Part shown: piece by piece, positions 4,969 through 6,526 of the stretch
Layout of the letters: each line of letters starts with the position of its first letter
How positions within the stretch are numbered: the first letter of the stretch is position 1
Source: Sphingomonas sp. UBA4766
Lineage (GTDB): Bacteria > Pseudomonadota > Alphaproteobacteria > Sphingomonadales > Sphingomonadaceae
Length of the DNA stretch: 6,526 bases
Assembly: GCA_002403415.1 (NCBI GenBank)
Contig: DHHS01000156.1
Span: forward strand, 1-6,526
Direction: 5' to 3'
Notes under the pieces: model-generated
What the model was told of the DNA's origin: nothing
What the model saw: the letters and a program-made list of their open reading frames with translations, nothing else
Databases searched by the model: none
Made by a program: the position numbers and the translations under genes

Positions 4969-5550
4969 ATGACCATGGAGGCAAACGGGGTGGCGAACGG
5001 CCCCGGCGTGGTGACGCTGGAGCCGCAGGACCGCGTGCGGGCGGTCGATGCGGTGAAAGCGGCGCTGGCGATTGCCCGCGACGACCATGACGCGCTGCTC
5101 GCGGCGCTGGCGGAGACGGCGCTGGGGCTGGCCGAGCAGTTTTTGGGCCAGATGCTGATTGCGCGCACGGTCACGGTCGCGCTGCCCGTGCAAAGCGGGT
5201 GGCAGCGTATGGGCCTCGCGCCCGTCACCGCGATTACGGCGGTGATGGGGGTGAACGCCGATGGCGTGGCCACCCCGCTCGCCGCGCTTGGTTATGAGAT
5301 TGACCTGGTGCGCGGCGAGGGCTGGCTGCGGCTGCGCGATGCCGGTGGGGCAGTGCGCGTGACGGCGGAGGTCACCGCCGGCCTTGCCACCGATTGGGAC
5401 GCGATCCCGCCCGCGATCCGGCAGGGCGCAGTGATGCTTGCCGCCTATCTGTTCAGCGAGCGTGACACCACGCGCCCGCCGCCCGGCGCGATCACCGCGC
5501 TGTGGCGCCCCTATCGAAGTTTCACACTGACCGGGAGTATCCATTCATGA
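4969..5550 (+). CDS. Head-tail connector protein (GTA gp6 / phiE125 gp8-like)
   Basis: This is a 193-residue connector that attaches beneath the portal ring and begins the passage to the tail. The ATG at 4969 has AGAGGA (4955-4960) eight bases upstream. A second ATG two codons later is possible. An N-terminal helical bundle (about 24-65, VRAVDAVKAALAIARDDHDA through ETALGLAEQFLGQML) is followed by a strand-rich middle with LAPVTAITAVMGVNADG (83-99) and YEIDLVRGEGWLRL (109-122). The C-terminal helix PPAIRQGAVMLAAYLFSERD (147-166) and AITALWRPYR (174-183) are the conserved end of GTA gp6-like proteins. The stop overlaps the next start (ATGA, 5547-5550), indicating coupling. Confidence 0.85.
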   Translation: MTMEANGVANGPGVVTLEPQDRVRAVDAVKAALAIARDDHDALLAALAETALGLAEQFLGQMLIARTVTVALPVQSGWQRMGLAPVTAITAVMGVNADGVATPLAALGYEIDLVRGEGWLRLRDAGGAVRVTAEVTAGLATDWDAIPPAIRQGAVMLAAYLFSERDTTRPPPGAITALWRPYRSFTLTGSIHS

Positions 5551-5753
5551 CACGCAATGACGACACGCAGAACGATCGCATCACCGCCGAACAGCACATG
5601 CCGCGCGACCCCGGCCCGATGCATGACGACAGGACCAACCCCCGGATGCGCGACCGCGGCGAGCGGAACCGCGACCGGCGGGGCGGCGGCAGCTTGCTCG
5701 GCCGGATCGCGATCGGCGTGGTCCGGGGGCTGCTTCGCGGGTTGCTCCGGTGA
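5547..5753 (+). CDS. Arginine-rich 68-aa protein with C-terminal amphipathic helix, in the gp7 position
   Basis: I recognise no family. The ATG overlaps the connector stop, GGGAG (5533-5537) precedes it, and the stop overlaps the next start (GTGA, 5750-5753). This tight coupling on both sides supports a real gene. Residues 1-48 are hydrophilic, with many Asp, Arg, Asn and Met, and look disordered (for example RDRGERNRDRRGGG, 36-48... approximately). Residues 49-68 (SLLGRIAIGVVRGLLRGLLR) form a cationic amphipathic helix: Arg53, Arg60, Arg64 and Arg68 fall on one face and Leu, Ile and Val on the other. Rhodobacter-type GTA clusters usually have a head-closure or adaptor protein (gp7) between gp6 and gp8. 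This protein is shorter and does not resemble one. It may bind DNA, membrane or a connector surface. That is inference from composition only. Confidence 0.7.
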   Translation: MTRNDDTQNDRITAEQHMPRDPGPMHDDRTNPRMRDRGERNRDRRGGGSLLGRIAIGVVRGLLRGLLR

Positions 5754-6139
5754 GTGCCGAGGCCGTGTTTCAGGCCGCGATCATCGGCGCGCTTGGCACT
5801 GCGCTGGGCCCGCAACTGAACGGCATTTACGAAGGGCCAGCGGTGAAGGCGACGGCTCCCTATGCCGAAATCGGCGAGCTGGCGAGCATCGACTGGAGCA
5901 CCAAGGACACCGAGGGACGCGAGCTGCGCAGTCTGGTGCAGGTGCGCGACCAGGGTGAGAGCCCCGCCCGGCTCCAGACGCTTGCCCGCGCGGCTGATAT
6001 GGCGATCCGGGCGATTGGCCCGGCGCTGGCCGGTTGGCGGATCGTCAGCCTGGTGCTGGTGCGCAACCGCATCGTGCGGTCGGGCGTGGGCCAGTGGGGC
6101 GCGTTGATCGAGCACCGCGCGCGGCTGTTCGCCGAATGA
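5750..6139 (+). CDS. DUF3168 tail-completion / head-tail joining protein (GTA gp8-like)
   Basis: This encodes 129 residues from a GTG start overlapping the previous stop. CTCCGGTGAG gives only a poor ribosome binding site, so translation probably depends on coupling. The DUF3168 pattern is clear: an N-terminal helix (AVFQAAIIGALGTALG, 5-20), IYEGPAVKATAPYAEIGE (26-43), DWSTKDTEGRELRSLVQVRD (48-67), then an SPARLQTLARAADMAIRAI helix and AGWRIVSLVLVRNRIVR (about 93-109), ending W..LIEHRARLF. Proteins of this family cap the tail tube or join it to the head connector. The neighbours on both sides (connector and major tail protein) agree. Length is normal for the family, with no sign of damage. 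Confidence 0.9.
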   Translation: MSAEAVFQAAIIGALGTALGPQLNGIYEGPAVKATAPYAEIGELASIDWSTKDTEGRELRSLVQVRDQGESPARLQTLARAADMAIRAIGPALAGWRIVSLVLVRNRIVRSGVGQWGALIEHRARLFAE

Positions 6140-6161
6140 CCCATATTTCAGGAGAATGACG

Positions 6162-6526
6162 ATGGCAGCAGAAAGAGGAAGCGCGTTCCTGCTCAAGATC
6201 GGCGATGGCGCCAGCCCGCCGGCATTCACTACGGTGGCCGGGCTGCGCACGACGCAGCTGCAGATCAATGGCGAGGCGGTGGCGATCACCTCGAAGGATT
6301 CGGGCGGATGGCGCGATTTGCTGTCGGGTGCGGGCGTGCGTTCGGTCAGCGTGTCGGGCGCGGGGATCTTTACCGGATCGACGGCGGAGGCGCGGCTGAA
6401 GGGCAATGCGCTGAGCGGGGTGATCGACGATTACCGGCTGAGTTTTGAAAGCGGCGAGACGATGACGGGGCGCTTCCTCGTAACGCGGCTCGACTATGCG
6501 GGCGATTATAATGGCGAACGCAATTA
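6162..6526 (+). CDS. Phage major tail (tube) protein, TP901-1 / GTA gp9 family (3' partial)
   Basis: This gene starts at the ATG at 6162, with AGGAGA (6150-6155) as a clear ribosome binding site, and runs off the right edge after 121 complete codons. The product begins MAAERGSAFLLKIGDGASPP. It continues with TVAGLRTTQLQINGEAVAIT (35-54 approximately... in the first half), SKDSGGWRDLLSGAGVRSVS and SGAGIFTGS, the strand-rich pattern of tail-tube proteins in the TP901-1 major tail protein family. FESGETMTGRFLVTRLDYAG followed by YNGERN matches the conserved late part. Most of the family is about 130-140 residues, so probably only a short C-terminal piece is missing. The protein polymerises into the tube through which DNA is delivered. 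Confidence 0.92.
   Translation, partial: MAAERGSAFLLKIGDGASPPAFTTVAGLRTTQLQINGEAVAITSKDSGGWRDLLSGAGVRSVSVSGAGIFTGSTAEARLKGNALSGVIDDYRLSFESGETMTGRFLVTRLDYAGDYNGERN

Noticed and set aside
4762..6406. Minus-strand open frames of 260 and 294 residues opposite the connector and tail genes
   Set aside because: Same pattern of high-G+C antisense frames. The + strand genes have ribosome binding sites, start-stop overlaps and recognised families.
1..6526. CRISPR arrays, long tandem repeats, replication origin, insertion sequences
   Set aside because: No regularly spaced repeats, transposase or origin-like repeat clusters were seen on either strand.

Overview
This window (about two-thirds G+C) carries the head and early tail genes of a tailed phage of the HK97 type. 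All supported genes lie on the + strand. The protein sequences and gene order (portal, small DUF6127-like membrane protein, prohead protease, major capsid protein, connector, DUF3168 protein, major tail protein) resemble the gene transfer agent (GTA) clusters of alphaproteobacteria, most likely a sphingomonad (Sphingomonas, Novosphingobium, Sphingopyxis or relative). I cannot tell a GTA from an ordinary or decaying prophage, because the terminase and the distal tail genes lie outside the window. The organism is inferred from base composition and protein style only.

Layout. 1-1133: portal protein, cut by the left edge. 1126-1434: small protein with one membrane segment. 1431-1802: prohead protease. 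These three overlap by a few bases, as expected for translational coupling. 1803-3526: an interruption of clearly lower G+C (hand-counted samples 40-42% in its first two-thirds, about 58% later, against 68-73% in the flanks). It holds a 438-residue gene, a 55-residue gene one base behind it, and a strong intrinsic terminator. 3544-4593: major capsid protein. 4652-4918: small protein resembling a head-spike base. 4969-5550: head-tail connector. 5547-5753: 68-residue arginine-rich protein. 5750-6139: DUF3168 tail-completion protein. 6162 to the right edge: major tail protein, cut by the window.

The most interesting content is the 1803-3526 cassette. After removal of the initiator Met, the 438-residue protein would begin with Thr. 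It has an Asp exactly at mature position 17 within ALAADSAVT, a following Lys, a central AGYGRNDIFPTLISFEI strand pair and a C-terminal GGPIDVAVISQADGFVWV strand pair. That order matches proteasome beta subunits and HslV (T1, D17, K33, the central hairpin, and the GG-containing last strands), with large helical insertions. I infer a proteasome-like N-terminal-nucleophile hydrolase, carried like a phage 'moron' between the capsid protease and the capsid gene. Its role (defence, superinfection exclusion, host modulation or particle maturation) cannot be read from the sequence.

The morphogenesis genes should act together in the usual way: the portal nucleates the capsid shell, the protease matures it, the connector and DUF3168 proteins close the head and join it to the tail tube, and the spike-like protein may decorate the head. 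Three departures stand out: the capsid's N-terminal scaffolding segment is very short, a spike-like gene sits inside the cluster, and a cationic 68-residue protein occupies the place where GTA clusters often carry gp7.
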